Below are positions 14,876-23,465 of a stretch of DNA of 64,000 nt, piece after piece. This DNA is from Pedobacter foliorum (GTDB lineage Bacteria > Bacteroidota > Bacteroidia > Sphingobacteriales > Sphingobacteriaceae), in the NCBI RefSeq assembly GCF_013266735.1, contig NZ_JABSNU010000003.1, positions 620,001 through 684,000 of the forward strand, written 5' to 3'. Position numbers and translations under genes: made by a program. Numbering within the stretch: position 1 is the first letter of the stretch; every line of letters starts with the position of its first letter. The notes beneath the pieces were generated by a model. It ran no database searches and was not told the DNA's origin. It saw only the letters and a program-made list of their open reading frames with translations.

Positions 14876-15892
14876 ATGACTAAAATACTTATCATATATA
14901 CAGGTGGTACCATAGGGATGGTTAATGACCCGGTAACAGGTACGTTAATCCCTTTTGATTTTAAGCAGATTCAACAAAATGTTCCGGAGCTTAAACGACT
15001 GAACTATGATCTTGATGTGTATTCTTTTGATCCAATTCTGGATTCTTCTAATATGACACCAGAGATTTGGGCTGATCTTGCACAACTGATTTGCGATAAA
15101 TATGAGGAGTTTGATGGTTTTGTGATTTTGCACGGATCGGATACGATGGCTTTTACCGCATCTGCTTTAAGCTTTATGTTAGAGAATCTTGGAAAGCCAG
15201 TAGTGCTTACCGGCTCTCAGCTTCCTATCGGGGAAATCAGGACGGATGCTAAAGAGAATTTAATTACAGCTCTTGAAATAGCTGCCACTAAGAATTCTGG
15301 AAAAGCAATGATTCCGGAAGTATGTATATATTTTGATTACCAATTGTTTAGGGGTAACAGGTCTATAAAATATAACGCCGAAAAATTTGAAGCTTTCAGA
15401 TCGCCAAATTATCCGGTTTTGGCAGAAGCAGGCGTAACGCTTTCTTTTTTCAAGAATTATATTTTGCCACAGCCAGAGAAAGCAATAAAGGTGAATTTGA
15501 AATTCAATCCAAATATTGGGGTGCTTAAATTGTATCCTGGCATTTCGCCACAGGCGGTTAAAGCAATAACCAATTCGCCGGTTGATGCTATAATTATGGA
15601 AACATTTGGTTCAGGAAATACAACTACAGCTGAATGGTTTATTGAATGTCTGCAAAAGGCAATCGATAAAGGCAAGCTGATCGTTGATATTACTCAATGT
15701 CAACGTGGTTCTGTTGAACTTGGGATGTACCAAACCAGTAAACAGTTACAACAAATGGGAGTGATAAGTGGTTATGATATGACTTTTGAGGCCACCACTA
15801 CTAAATTAATGTACCTAATGGGGCAAGGACTGGAGAGAAATGAACTGGTACGTTTAATAGAACAGCCTTTAAGAGGCGAATTAACTGTTTAA
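14876..15892 (+). CDS. ansA: Type I L-asparaginase
   Basis: A cytoplasmic-type asparaginase of 338 residues that converts asparagine to aspartate and ammonia; there is no signal peptide. The two catalytic threonines are in YTGGTIGM (Thr12) and HGSDTMAFTASAL (about 90). The substrate-binding TGSQLPIGEIRTDAKEN segment and the C-terminal allosteric-domain pattern (ETFGSGNT, VDITQCQRGSVELGMY) fit the E. coli AnsA type. Co-transcribed with tatD. The symbol rests on family resemblance. Confidence 0.92.
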   Translation: MTKILIIYTGGTIGMVNDPVTGTLIPFDFKQIQQNVPELKRLNYDLDVYSFDPILDSSNMTPEIWADLAQLICDKYEEFDGFVILHGSDTMAFTASALSFMLENLGKPVVLTGSQLPIGEIRTDAKENLITALEIAATKNSGKAMIPEVCIYFDYQLFRGNRSIKYNAEKFEAFRSPNYPVLAEAGVTLSFFKNYILPQPEKAIKVNLKFNPNIGVLKLYPGISPQAVKAITNSPVDAIIMETFGSGNTTTAEWFIECLQKAIDKGKLIVDITQCQRGSVELGMYQTSKQLQQMGVISGYDMTFEATTTKLMYLMGQGLERNELVRLIEQPLRGELTV

Positions 15893-15935
15893 AGTAAATT
15901 TGCGGCGTAGGTTTTTAGCTGGAAGATTATAATCT

Positions 15936-15943
15936 TAAATTTG
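15936..15943 (+). promoter_or_regulatory. -7 promoter box of the MBL-rhodanese gene
   Basis: TAAATTTG followed by TAT and then ATG (15947). Predicts a leaderless or near-leaderless mRNA. Confidence 0.45.
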
Positions 15944-15946
15944 TAT

Positions 15947-17368
15947 ATGGGAATGAATATTGAGCAGATTTATACGGGTTGTTTGGCCGAAGCGGCTTAC
16001 TATATTGAAAGTAATGGGGAGGCGGCTATAATAGATCCTTTGCGCGAAGTTGAACCGTATCTAAAGAAAGCTGAGAAAGATAATGCTAAAATAAAGTACA
16101 TCTTTGAGACTCATTTTCATGCAGATTTTGTATCCGGGCATGTTGATTTGGCCGAGAAATCGGGCGCTGAAATTGTATATGGACCCACTGCTAAAACTTC
16201 CTTTAAATCTCATATTGCTACAGATGGTGAGCAATTTAAAATTGGAGATTTAACGATTACTACCTTACACACACCTGGTCATACACCGGAATCTACAACT
16301 TATTTGTTAACTGATAAGGACGGCAAAGCTTATTGCATTTTTACTGGAGATACTTTATTCATCGGTGATGTTGGTAGGCCTGATTTAGCTCAGCAAGGTT
16401 CTTTAACTGTTGAGGATATGGCTGGTACTTTATACGATTCATTGCATAACAAGATATTAACCTTGCCCGATGATGTACTGGTTTATCCTGCACATGGCGC
16501 TGGTTCTGCTTGTGGTAAGAACATGAGTAAAGAAACTTTTGATACTCTTGGGCATCAAAAGGAAGTGAATTATGCACTAAAAGCAGCAACAAAAGAACAG
16601 TTTATAGAGGAGGTTACAAACGGTATTTTACCTCCACCACAGTATTTTGCTAAAAATGCTGCTATGAATAAACATGGTTATGAGAGTTTTGATGAGGTTT
16701 ATGAAAAAGGATCTACTCCTTTAGCCCCAAATGAATTTGAAGCGATGGTTAATCATACAGGAGCTTTGATTCTTGACACCAGAGATCCTCAGGCGTTTGC
16801 CAAGGGCTTTATCCCCTCATCAGTAAATATTGGGCTTAATGGGCAGTTTGCTCCATGGGTAGGGGCTTTAATAACAGATTTGAAGCAACCCCTATTGCTA
16901 ATTGTTGAAGAGGGAAAAGAAGAAGAGGCTATTACACGCTTAGCTCGTGTAGGATATGATAATACTATTGGCTATTTAGAAGGCGGTATTGCTGCCTGGG
17001 CTGCTAGTGGAAAGGATGTAGATACGATTACTTCTATTTCTGCGGATGCTTTTGAGGATATCGTTAATGAAAATCCAAATGTTAATGCACTTGATGTTAG
17101 GAAGCCGGGAGAGTATGAGGCAGAGCATTTAGAAAACACTTTAACTCGTCCGTTGGACTATATTAATGAGTGGACTAAAGAAATTGATACTAAGCAAACT
17201 TATTATATTCATTGCGCTGGAGGCTATCGTTCTATGATAGCTGCCTCTATTCTTAAAGCCAGGGGAGCTGATCACGTTGTGGATATTGCAGGTGGTTACG
17301 GAGCAATTAAATCTACCGGATTAAAAAGAACTGACTTTGCTTGCCCGTCTAAAGCAATGAAGGGTTAA
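15947..17368 (+). CDS. MBL-fold hydrolase fused to two rhodanese domains (persulfide dioxygenase-like)
   Basis: A 473-residue cytoplasmic fusion resembling CstB/persulfide dioxygenase-sulfurtransferases that detoxify sulfide-derived persulfides. The metallo-beta-lactamase domain (about 1-245) has ETHFHAD (His56, His58, Asp60), TLHTPGHTPEST and FTGDTLFIGDVGRPDL. Phe follows Asp60 where dinuclear hydrolases have His, consistent with a mononuclear iron enzyme. The first rhodanese domain (about 255-355, LILDTRDPQAF) has no active-site Cys. The second (about 365-465, LDVRKPGEYEAEH) has Cys423 in HCAGGYRS. Start chosen at 15947; 15953 is also possible. The stop overlaps the convergent hydrolase gene by 4 bp. 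Confidence 0.88.
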   Translation: MGMNIEQIYTGCLAEAAYYIESNGEAAIIDPLREVEPYLKKAEKDNAKIKYIFETHFHADFVSGHVDLAEKSGAEIVYGPTAKTSFKSHIATDGEQFKIGDLTITTLHTPGHTPESTTYLLTDKDGKAYCIFTGDTLFIGDVGRPDLAQQGSLTVEDMAGTLYDSLHNKILTLPDDVLVYPAHGAGSACGKNMSKETFDTLGHQKEVNYALKAATKEQFIEEVTNGILPPPQYFAKNAAMNKHGYESFDEVYEKGSTPLAPNEFEAMVNHTGALILDTRDPQAFAKGFIPSSVNIGLNGQFAPWVGALITDLKQPLLLIVEEGKEEEAITRLARVGYDNTIGYLEGGIAAWAASGKDVDTITSISADAFEDIVNENPNVNALDVRKPGEYEAEHLENTLTRPLDYINEWTKEIDTKQTYYIHCAGGYRSMIAASILKARGADHVVDIAGGYGAIKSTGLKRTDFACPSKAMKG

Positions 17369-18360
17369 TTTACCGTTATTTTTAGGGTTTTTGTTACGAA
17401 ACCATCAATAGCTTTTTGAACGCTTTCAAGATCCTTGGACGTGATGTGCGAACCCAAAACGTGGTTGCCCCCATTAGGAATAGCTACTTTTGATTTCAAA
17501 TTGGCTGGGGTCCCTAATTCGTCATACATCTTTAGCATGGCATCAACCTTTACAACGGGGTCTTGTTCCTGCTCATTTTTGTAATAATACACAAGTAGTG
17601 TTGGCTGTTTTACATTTTTGAAGGTTTCTTCGTTCATAGTAGTTTCAACTAATTCTTCTAGCTGCACTACTGATTCGAGACGGTACTGGGTGTACCAATA
17701 TTTTTTGTACTCATCGGATTTACCCTTTACTACTTCTTCTTTCCCACCTCTTACTATTCTCGACATCTGCAGGCCCCAGGGATCGTTGGCAAGAAAGGCA
17801 AGCTGTTCATTAATCGCCACATTTGGCGAAATAAGAATAATGCTATAAATGTCGGGGTACGTTGCAGCAAGTTTAAGCGTCAGTGTACCTCCTGTAGAGG
17901 TGCCTACTAAAATCACTTTCTTACCAAGTCGTTTCCCTATTTCAAGCGCTTGCTTAGCACTTTCCCATAAGCGGTCGGCAGTGAAATATTCCATTGCTGA
18001 AACAGTATCTATGCCATGATCAGCTAATCGTGCGAGGTAAAGATTAGCTTTTATCTTTTTGGCGAGATTAATATGGGTAGGGTTCCCTTCTTCTTTAGAA
18101 GCTGAATAGCCATGTAAGTAAACTATAGCATACTCTGTTTGTTGTTTATTGGCTGTGTCTGCCCAAACAATCTCAGCCTCATTATTGGGTTTAATTTTAT
18201 GTTTGCTTTCTATATTTTTAACATAATCTTCTAGTTGATTAACCGCAGGAACTGAAGGGAGCGTTGTTGCGTAGATCGGATGCTTTGGTTTTGGACCTAG
18301 CAGATAAACCACTATTACTAGTGCAAGTAGAGACGATAGTACTATAAATGTTGTTTTCAT
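17365..18360 (-). CDS. Membrane-anchored or exported alpha/beta hydrolase
   Basis: A 331-residue serine hydrolase with an N-terminal hydrophobic helix (about 5-21) that is a membrane anchor or uncleaved signal. The fold shows the oxyanion strand YLHGYSASKEEG near 81, the nucleophile elbow GTSTGG with Ser155, and a C-terminal His in GNHVLGSHI. It resembles monoacylglycerol lipase/carboxylesterase-type hydrolases; the substrate is unknown. Its 3' end overlaps the MBL-rhodanese gene by 4 bp in convergent orientation. Confidence 0.82.
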   Translation of the reverse strand: MKTTFIVLSSLLALVIVVYLLGPKPKHPIYATTLPSVPAVNQLEDYVKNIESKHKIKPNNEAEIVWADTANKQQTEYAIVYLHGYSASKEEGNPTHINLAKKIKANLYLARLADHGIDTVSAMEYFTADRLWESAKQALEIGKRLGKKVILVGTSTGGTLTLKLAATYPDIYSIILISPNVAINEQLAFLANDPWGLQMSRIVRGGKEEVVKGKSDEYKKYWYTQYRLESVVQLEELVETTMNEETFKNVKQPTLLVYYYKNEQEQDPVVKVDAMLKMYDELGTPANLKSKVAIPNGGNHVLGSHITSKDLESVQKAIDGFVTKTLKITVN

Positions 18361-18431
18361 CTTAAACTTTTTACTAAAAGTACGCTTTTAAAGGAATTTA
18401 ATTTATGTTTGCACACACATTTTTTACCTGA

Positions 18432-19403
18432 ATGCCTGGAATAGATCAGATAAAATTACCAATAGCAAATGACATTGATGTCTTTGAAGAAAAGTTCAAA
18501 GCCTCGATGCACAGTGATGCTCCGTTATTAGACCGTATTACCCACTATATTGTTAAAAGAAAGGGTAAACAAATCCGTCCGATGTTCGTTTTTTTTGCTG
18601 CAAAACTTTGTGGGGGTATTATAGAATCTACACATCGTGGAGCTGCATTGGTAGAATTACTTCATACGGCAACACTAGTTCACGATGATGTGGTAGATAA
18701 TGCCTATGAAAGAAGAGGCTTCTTTTCCATAAATGCGCTTTGGAAGAATAAAATTGCTGTTTTGGTTGGTGATTACTTGCTGGCCAAAGGCTTATTGTTA
18801 TCTGTTAATAATGGTGAGTTTCGTTTGCTTCAAATAGTTTCTGAAGCTGTGAAGCAAATGAGCGAAGGTGAATTGCTTCAGATTGAGAAGGTCCGTAGAA
18901 TGGATATCAGTGAAGCTTTGTATTTTGATGTAATCAGACAGAAAACTGCATCTTTAATTGCTTCTTGTTGTGCCTGTGGCGCCGCATCTGCGGGTGCAGA
19001 TGATGAGACCATCGAAAAAATGCGCCTATTTGGTGAAAAGGTAGGGATAGCTTTTCAAATTAAAGATGATACTTTTGATTTTGGAACGGATGATGTTGGC
19101 AAGCCCTTAGGTATCGATATTAAAGAGAAAAAGGTTACACTACCCTTAATATATGCTTTAAATAGGGCAGAGAAGGCTGAACGGAAAAGAATGATCAACC
19201 TGGTAAAGAATCATGAAGATGATCCTAAGAAAATACAGGAAATCATTGATTTTGTAAATGCAAATGAAGGTGTACATTATGCTAATCAGAAAATGATACA
19301 ATATCAGCAGGAAGCGTTTGATATTCTGCATAGTTTTGAACCAGGAGATGCCAGAACAGGTTTGGAACAGCTGGTAAGATATACTACTGAGCGTAAAAAA
19401 TAA
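18432..19403 (+). CDS. Polyprenyl diphosphate synthase
   Basis: A trans-prenyltransferase of 323 residues that extends isoprenoid chains, probably for the menaquinone side chain. Both Asp-rich motifs are present: DDVVD at 85-89 (LVHDDVVDNA) and DDTFD near 215 (QIKDDTFDFGTDDVGKPLG). GKQIRPMF near 45 supplies the pyrophosphate-binding Lys/Arg. Chain length cannot be read from the sequence, though octaprenyl-type enzymes are most similar in length. A TATGTTTG box lies 20 bases before the ATG. The M28 peptidase gene starts 13 bp after it. Confidence 0.92.
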   Translation: MPGIDQIKLPIANDIDVFEEKFKASMHSDAPLLDRITHYIVKRKGKQIRPMFVFFAAKLCGGIIESTHRGAALVELLHTATLVHDDVVDNAYERRGFFSINALWKNKIAVLVGDYLLAKGLLLSVNNGEFRLLQIVSEAVKQMSEGELLQIEKVRRMDISEALYFDVIRQKTASLIASCCACGAASAGADDETIEKMRLFGEKVGIAFQIKDDTFDFGTDDVGKPLGIDIKEKKVTLPLIYALNRAEKAERKRMINLVKNHEDDPKKIQEIIDFVNANEGVHYANQKMIQYQQEAFDILHSFEPGDARTGLEQLVRYTTERKK

Positions 19404-19416
19404 TATTAGTTTTTCT

Positions 19417-20862
19417 ATGAGAATTTCTCTCTTTTTACTTGTTTTTTGTGCCTTTATTAAAGTTAAGGCACAGGATAATTTTAGTGCTGCTTTTAATAAA
19501 ATTAATACAGAGGTACAAAGTAACTCAAAGGCATACATTAATTTAAAAAATGCGACTGAATCAATCGGCCATAGATTAACAGGGTCTGCAAATGGTGAAA
19601 AGGCTGAAGAATATGCTTATAAATTGTTGGCATCTTATGGGTATGATGTGAAATTTCAACCTTTTGAGGTAGAGAGTTGGAGCCGTTTAACCAATGAAAC
19701 TAAGATTGGTGGCAGTAAAGATAGCCTAACTAAAATAACATCTGTAACGCTTGCCCATTCTCCGGTAAAGGCAAATGTAATTGCTGAAATGGTTGATTTG
19801 GGTAATGGCCTGGAAGAAGATTATAAGCGAGATGCGGGAAATGTAAAAGGAAAAATTGCATTGGTGTTTTTGGGAGTGCTTCCTGGTTCTCCAGAAGGTA
19901 CGCCAGCTCTTCATCGCTCTGAAAAGGCTGCGATTGCTATAAAATATGGTGCTTCAGGAATTATTATTATTAATGGAGTAAAAGGCGGAGTATTGCTTAC
20001 GGGAACTGCATCTGTAACGGGTAAGTTAATTACCATACCTGCGGTTTGCATTGGTTTGGAAAATGGGATGCGAATTAAGGAGAAACTGAAAGTTCAGCAG
20101 CAATTTGCAAGTTTAAATATGACTAATTTCTCGGGAGTAATTAAAGCTAGAAATGTAATTGCGACCTTAAAGGGAACAGATTTGCCTAATGAGAAGATTG
20201 TAGTGGGTGGCCATCTAGATAGTTGGGATTTGGCTACAGGAGCTATTGATAATGGTATTGGTTCCTTTGCGATTATAGATATGGCAAGAACATATAAAGC
20301 GCTGAAACTTGAGAATAAAAGAACAGTTGAGTTTGTATTGTTTATGGGTGAAGAGCAAGGGCTGCTAGGTTCCAAAGCATATGTAGAAGCTGCAAAGCAT
20401 TTAAATACGCTAGATCAGATAAAATTTATGCTGAACTATGATATGACCAATGATCCAAAGGGATTTGCTACCAGCAGAATTGAAATGAAAGACTTATTTT
20501 CTTCATGGGGTAGCCAGATTGTTAAGATAGATACAGGGTTTAAAAATATGTTTTATTCTGGGGCATGGTTGCATAGCGATCATCAGCCTTTTATGCTGCA
20601 AGGAATTCCAATAGGTGGTGGTACCGGGGGTGATTTGCCTAATAATTCAGGCCCTTATTACCATTCTGATGGAGACGTTTTTAAACTGGTTGACGAGCAA
20701 GAACTAAAAAATACAGTACGCTATAGTGCTATGCTAGTTTATGGTTTAGCAAATACTCCTGTTTTACCGGTAGAGAGGCAAAGTGAAAACGTAATAAAGA
20801 GTTTCTTAAAAGAGAATAATCTGGAAATTCCGCTAAAGATTGCCGGTGAATGGAGGTGGTAG
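19417..20862 (+). CDS. Exported M28-family zinc aminopeptidase
   Basis: A 481-residue secreted peptidase. It has a signal peptide (about 1-18, ending VKAQ) and an N-terminal part of the catalytic fold interrupted by a PA domain (about 110-235, GNVKGKIALVFLG, GASGIIIING). The catalytic zinc domain follows with GGHLDSWDLATGAIDNGIG (His and bridging Asp), MGEEQGLLGS (catalytic Glu), NYDMTND and HSDHQPF. This order matches plasma glutamate carboxypeptidase-like enzymes. It releases N-terminal residues in the periplasm (family inference). A REP-like element separates it from the convergent creD gene. Confidence 0.9.
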   Translation: MRISLFLLVFCAFIKVKAQDNFSAAFNKINTEVQSNSKAYINLKNATESIGHRLTGSANGEKAEEYAYKLLASYGYDVKFQPFEVESWSRLTNETKIGGSKDSLTKITSVTLAHSPVKANVIAEMVDLGNGLEEDYKRDAGNVKGKIALVFLGVLPGSPEGTPALHRSEKAAIAIKYGASGIIIINGVKGGVLLTGTASVTGKLITIPAVCIGLENGMRIKEKLKVQQQFASLNMTNFSGVIKARNVIATLKGTDLPNEKIVVGGHLDSWDLATGAIDNGIGSFAIIDMARTYKALKLENKRTVEFVLFMGEEQGLLGSKAYVEAAKHLNTLDQIKFMLNYDMTNDPKGFATSRIEMKDLFSSWGSQIVKIDTGFKNMFYSGAWLHSDHQPFMLQGIPIGGGTGGDLPNNSGPYYHSDGDVFKLVDEQELKNTVRYSAMLVYGLANTPVLPVERQSENVIKSFLKENNLEIPLKIAGEWRW

Positions 20863-20870
20863 TGATTTGA

Positions 20871-21030
20871 TATAGTGAGGGCATCTAAAAAGGTTTTTTA
20901 CTATTTAATTCTGCTCACCGTCGTCCTGAATTTATTTCAGGATCTCGCAAGTGCTATTCAAACCTGCTTAAACAAGATCCTGAAATAAATTCAGGACGAC
21001 GACAATACCTTTTTTGGACACCCTCATATA
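20871..21030. repeat. REP-like palindromic element D with outer inverted arms
   Basis: The core 20920-21003 begins CGTCGTCCTGAATTTATTTC and ends with its inverse. The loop GCTATTCAAACC is shared with the first half of element B. Outside it, 20871-20894 (TATAGTGAGGGCATCTAAAA) and 21007-21030 are a second, imperfect pair of inverted arms. It lies between two convergent stops and could serve as a bidirectional terminator. Confidence 0.75.
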
Positions 21031-21049
21031 TTGAGAAGCGTATTGATTG

Positions 21050-22417
21050 CTAAATTTGGGTTGGCTCTGGCTTATTCCAGTTGATTTTAACTGAGAAATA
21101 CATTAGGCAAGCTACTGTAATGAATAATCCGATACTTCCAAAAAGAAGAGCCATGTCTTGTAATTGAATGATTACATAAATGAACCCATAAAAAATGCTA
21201 AGTATAGCAGCAAAAACGAGTGCGGCTTTTTTGTTTCTTAGAAATGCCCCTATAAAAGAACTGACTAAGATAATTGTAGCAATTGAGGCTATTAGGTAAG
21301 CAAAAGCAAAACCTATCTGCTCTGTAAAAGATAATAGTAGGGTGTAGTATATAATCATAGCAGCACCTATTAGTACATATTGAAGTAAGTTGACCTTGAT
21401 TTTATTTAGTAGCTCTATAAAAAATAGAGATATGAAACTTAATAGGATGATTAAGATGGAGTATTTAGCTGAACGCATCGTTTTTTGATACTGATCAACA
21501 GGCAGAAGGAATTTAACTCCAAATGTGGCTTTTTCTATATTCTGAGGAGTAAATGCATTACTTTTTCCTTCCCATTGCTGCGGAAATGGGCGGTTGAAGT
21601 TTGACATTTTCCAATTGCCGGTAAATTGCTTTTGTGTGATGTTGCGTTTTTCTGGTAAGTAGTTTCCGGTAAAGCTTGGATTTTCCCAATTTCCCGCTAT
21701 ATCTACTGATGTACTTTTTCCAAGATGCAGGAAGTTAAGTTCGCCACTTCCTCTCAGGTTTATGTCATAGTTAAAAGTTATTGCTGAACTTTTAGTTGTG
21801 CTTAGGTTGGCTTGCACTGCCAGACTGTTGACAAAAAGGTTTTCAGTAGCAAAGTCAGGTTCAGCGGTGTACTGTAAGTTAGCTAGTTTTATAGAAGGGT
21901 TATTCTTTAACCCCTTAAAGTCACTTAAGCCCGCTACCACCTTGACCTTGTCCCATAATATCATTTCGGGATTGATACCCGATTTCTTTAGTTCGAGCTC
22001 ACTAAACTTACCGCTAATCTTAAGTGTGGTATTATAAACAACGGCATCAAATATGCCTCTGTGTAGGATTTCAGGATTAACCTGGCTGTTGATTATTAAA
22101 TCTTCAGGAAGCACATAGATAGTTGATAATTGCTCTTTATAAGTGATTTTTGCATTTGCATCAATTGTTTTAACCATTGTTTTGTAAGGCAATTGCATTA
22201 CTGGACTCTCTATTAATTGTGTGCGTGACCATTTTTCTGCGATTTCAGCTGTTGCTTCATCTTGGCGGGTTTCTCTTTCAGAAATGAGCATTTGAATCCA
22301 AGAAGAAGGAATAAGTAGGAGCAAGGTAAGGACTCCGATTAGAAAGAGTTTTGCGCCAACCGAGTCTAAGAGTTGACTAAAGGCTGATTTCTGTTGTGGT
22401 ATTTGTAGTGTGTCCAT
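21050..22417 (-). CDS. creD: CreD-family inner-membrane protein
   Basis: A 455-residue membrane protein of the CreD family (in E. coli a CreBC-regulon member linked to colicin E2 tolerance and envelope stress). It has an N-terminal helix (about 18-42), a large periplasmic domain containing RNITQKQFTGNWKMSNFNRPFPQQW, the family signature, and a block of about five or six membrane helices from 320 onward. The biochemical function is unknown. It is the last gene of a three-gene group with a winged-helix regulator and a small membrane protein. A perfect AAAAGTACTTTT palindrome lies 15 bp upstream of its ATG. Confidence 0.88.
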   Translation of the reverse strand: MDTLQIPQQKSAFSQLLDSVGAKLFLIGVLTLLLLIPSSWIQMLISERETRQDEATAEIAEKWSRTQLIESPVMQLPYKTMVKTIDANAKITYKEQLSTIYVLPEDLIINSQVNPEILHRGIFDAVVYNTTLKISGKFSELELKKSGINPEMILWDKVKVVAGLSDFKGLKNNPSIKLANLQYTAEPDFATENLFVNSLAVQANLSTTKSSAITFNYDINLRGSGELNFLHLGKSTSVDIAGNWENPSFTGNYLPEKRNITQKQFTGNWKMSNFNRPFPQQWEGKSNAFTPQNIEKATFGVKFLLPVDQYQKTMRSAKYSILIILLSFISLFFIELLNKIKVNLLQYVLIGAAMIIYYTLLLSFTEQIGFAFAYLIASIATIILVSSFIGAFLRNKKAALVFAAILSIFYGFIYVIIQLQDMALLFGSIGLFITVACLMYFSVKINWNKPEPTQI

Positions 22418-22431
22418 GGTTTTGTTATTTT

Positions 22432-22443
22432 AAAAGTACTTTT
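22432..22443. promoter_or_regulatory. Putative operator upstream of creD
   Basis: AAAAGTACTTTT, a 12-bp perfect palindrome. On the minus strand it is preceded by TTTACTTTGAA; the same combination occurs before the first gene of the group (site at 23391). The winged-helix protein encoded between them is the obvious candidate binder (inference). Confidence 0.5.
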
Positions 22444-22470
22444 ATTTTCAAAGTAAATAGATAAAAAAAA

Positions 22471-22773
22471 TTATATTTTTTGTTGTTTAATTAAATTTTC
22501 GAGAGCCTGAAGATGCTTAATAAAAGCAGCTCTCCCTTTTTCTGAAGCAGCATAAGTGGTATTTGGTTTTTTCCCCTGAAAAGATTTGTAAATGATAATG
22601 TAATCTTCTTTCTCCAGAGCTTTTAAATGGGACGCAAGGTTACCATCAGTTACTTCCAATAATTCTTTAAGGGAATTAAAGTCGTAATTCTCATTAGCAA
22701 CCAGTACGCTCATAATCTGTAGGCGAATCCGGTTCTCAAATGCTTTGTCAAAATGATCTAACACTAATTTCAC
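22471..22773 (-). CDS. Winged-helix transcriptional regulator (HTH_34/ArsR-like)
   Basis: A 100-residue regulator made almost only of a winged helix-turn-helix: a dimer helix (FDKAFENRIRLQIMSVL), recognition region (DFNSLKELLEVTDGNLASHLKALEKEDYI) and wing (YKSFQGKKPNTTYAASEKG). Such proteins are commonly encoded next to CreD-like membrane proteins in Bacteroidetes. Its start overlaps the stop of the upstream membrane-protein gene by 4 bp, so translation is coupled. Probable local repressor acting on the AAAGTACTTT palindromes before both flanking genes; not shown directly. Confidence 0.88.
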   Translation of the reverse strand: MKLVLDHFDKAFENRIRLQIMSVLVANENYDFNSLKELLEVTDGNLASHLKALEKEDYIIIYKSFQGKKPNTTYAASEKGRAAFIKHLQALENLIKQQKI

Positions 22774-23390
22774 CTGTCGTATTTAAAATGCATGATAGTA
22801 CCGTAAACAATATGTAGTATTCCGAATCCGATAGTCCAAAAGACAATTCCGTAACCGGGCACTAAGGTAGCAAACAAGCCTAGTATAATCTCGAGAATGC
22901 CTAACCACTTAACATCAGTATAAGTATAGGTGCTGCCTGCTACTAACGAAAGGCCATAAAATATTAAGGATGCCGGAGCAATTACACCATAGTATCCTCT
23001 AAGTAGAAGGATAAGTATAAAAATGCCTCCAGTTAATAATGGTATAGAAACACTGGTAAGTAATTTTTTGCTGCTTGGATTCCAGACATTTTGGTTTTTC
23101 TTTTTCGCTTTTCTTATAGTAAGGACAATGCATGTAGCTAATGATAGTATCAAAACTACAATGGCAATAAGAAATAGCTTCCAAAGTACTTCTTGCTCAG
23201 AAATATAATAATTACGGTATTGCAAACCACCATAGGGGCCATACACGAGATAGTAACCTAATGCGGCACCTATTAGCGCATAAATACCCGCCAGAATCCC
23301 TGATAAACCACTTAAGGAAATGAATTTAGCAGAACGTTCCATCAGATGTCTGATAGAGCTTAGTTCGGTATAGATTTCTTTCTCTTTCAT
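22770..23390 (-). CDS. Multi-pass membrane protein of unknown function
   Basis: A 206-residue protein with about six hydrophobic segments (from about residue 22 to the C-terminus). A short charged N-terminus (KEKEIYTELSSIRHLMERS) and two larger polar stretches (GPYGGLQYRNYYISEQEV, RKAKKKNQNVWNPSSKK) are also seen. I do not recognise a named family. It is the first gene of the creD group and overlaps the regulator gene by 4 bp. An AAAGTACTTT palindrome is immediately upstream of the ATG, so a bound protein would cover the start of the transcript. Confidence 0.75.
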   Translation of the reverse strand: MKEKEIYTELSSIRHLMERSAKFISLSGLSGILAGIYALIGAALGYYLVYGPYGGLQYRNYYISEQEVLWKLFLIAIVVLILSLATCIVLTIRKAKKKNQNVWNPSSKKLLTSVSIPLLTGGIFILILLLRGYYGVIAPASLIFYGLSLVAGSTYTYTDVKWLGILEIILGLFATLVPGYGIVFWTIGFGILHIVYGTIMHFKYDR

Positions 23391-23418
23391 AAAAGTACTT
23401 TGTGATTCAAAGTAAAGT
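23391..23418. promoter_or_regulatory. Putative operator before the creD operon
   Basis: AAAGTACTTT (23392-23401), and read on the minus strand the overlapping inverted repeat ACTTTG-AATCA-CAAAGT. It shares TTTACTTTGAA-N4-AAAGTACTTTTA with the site before creD. It abuts the start codon. Confidence 0.5.
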
Positions 23419-23465
23419 AATAATGTTTAGATATGCAATAGCTCGAGTATTATTTTTTTAGATAA

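Noticed and set aside
18376..18389. AAAAGTACGCTTTT before the alpha/beta hydrolase as a third creD-type operator
   Set aside because: Only 5-bp arms, broken symmetry and none of the flanking TTTACTTTGAA block; probably chance in AT-rich DNA.
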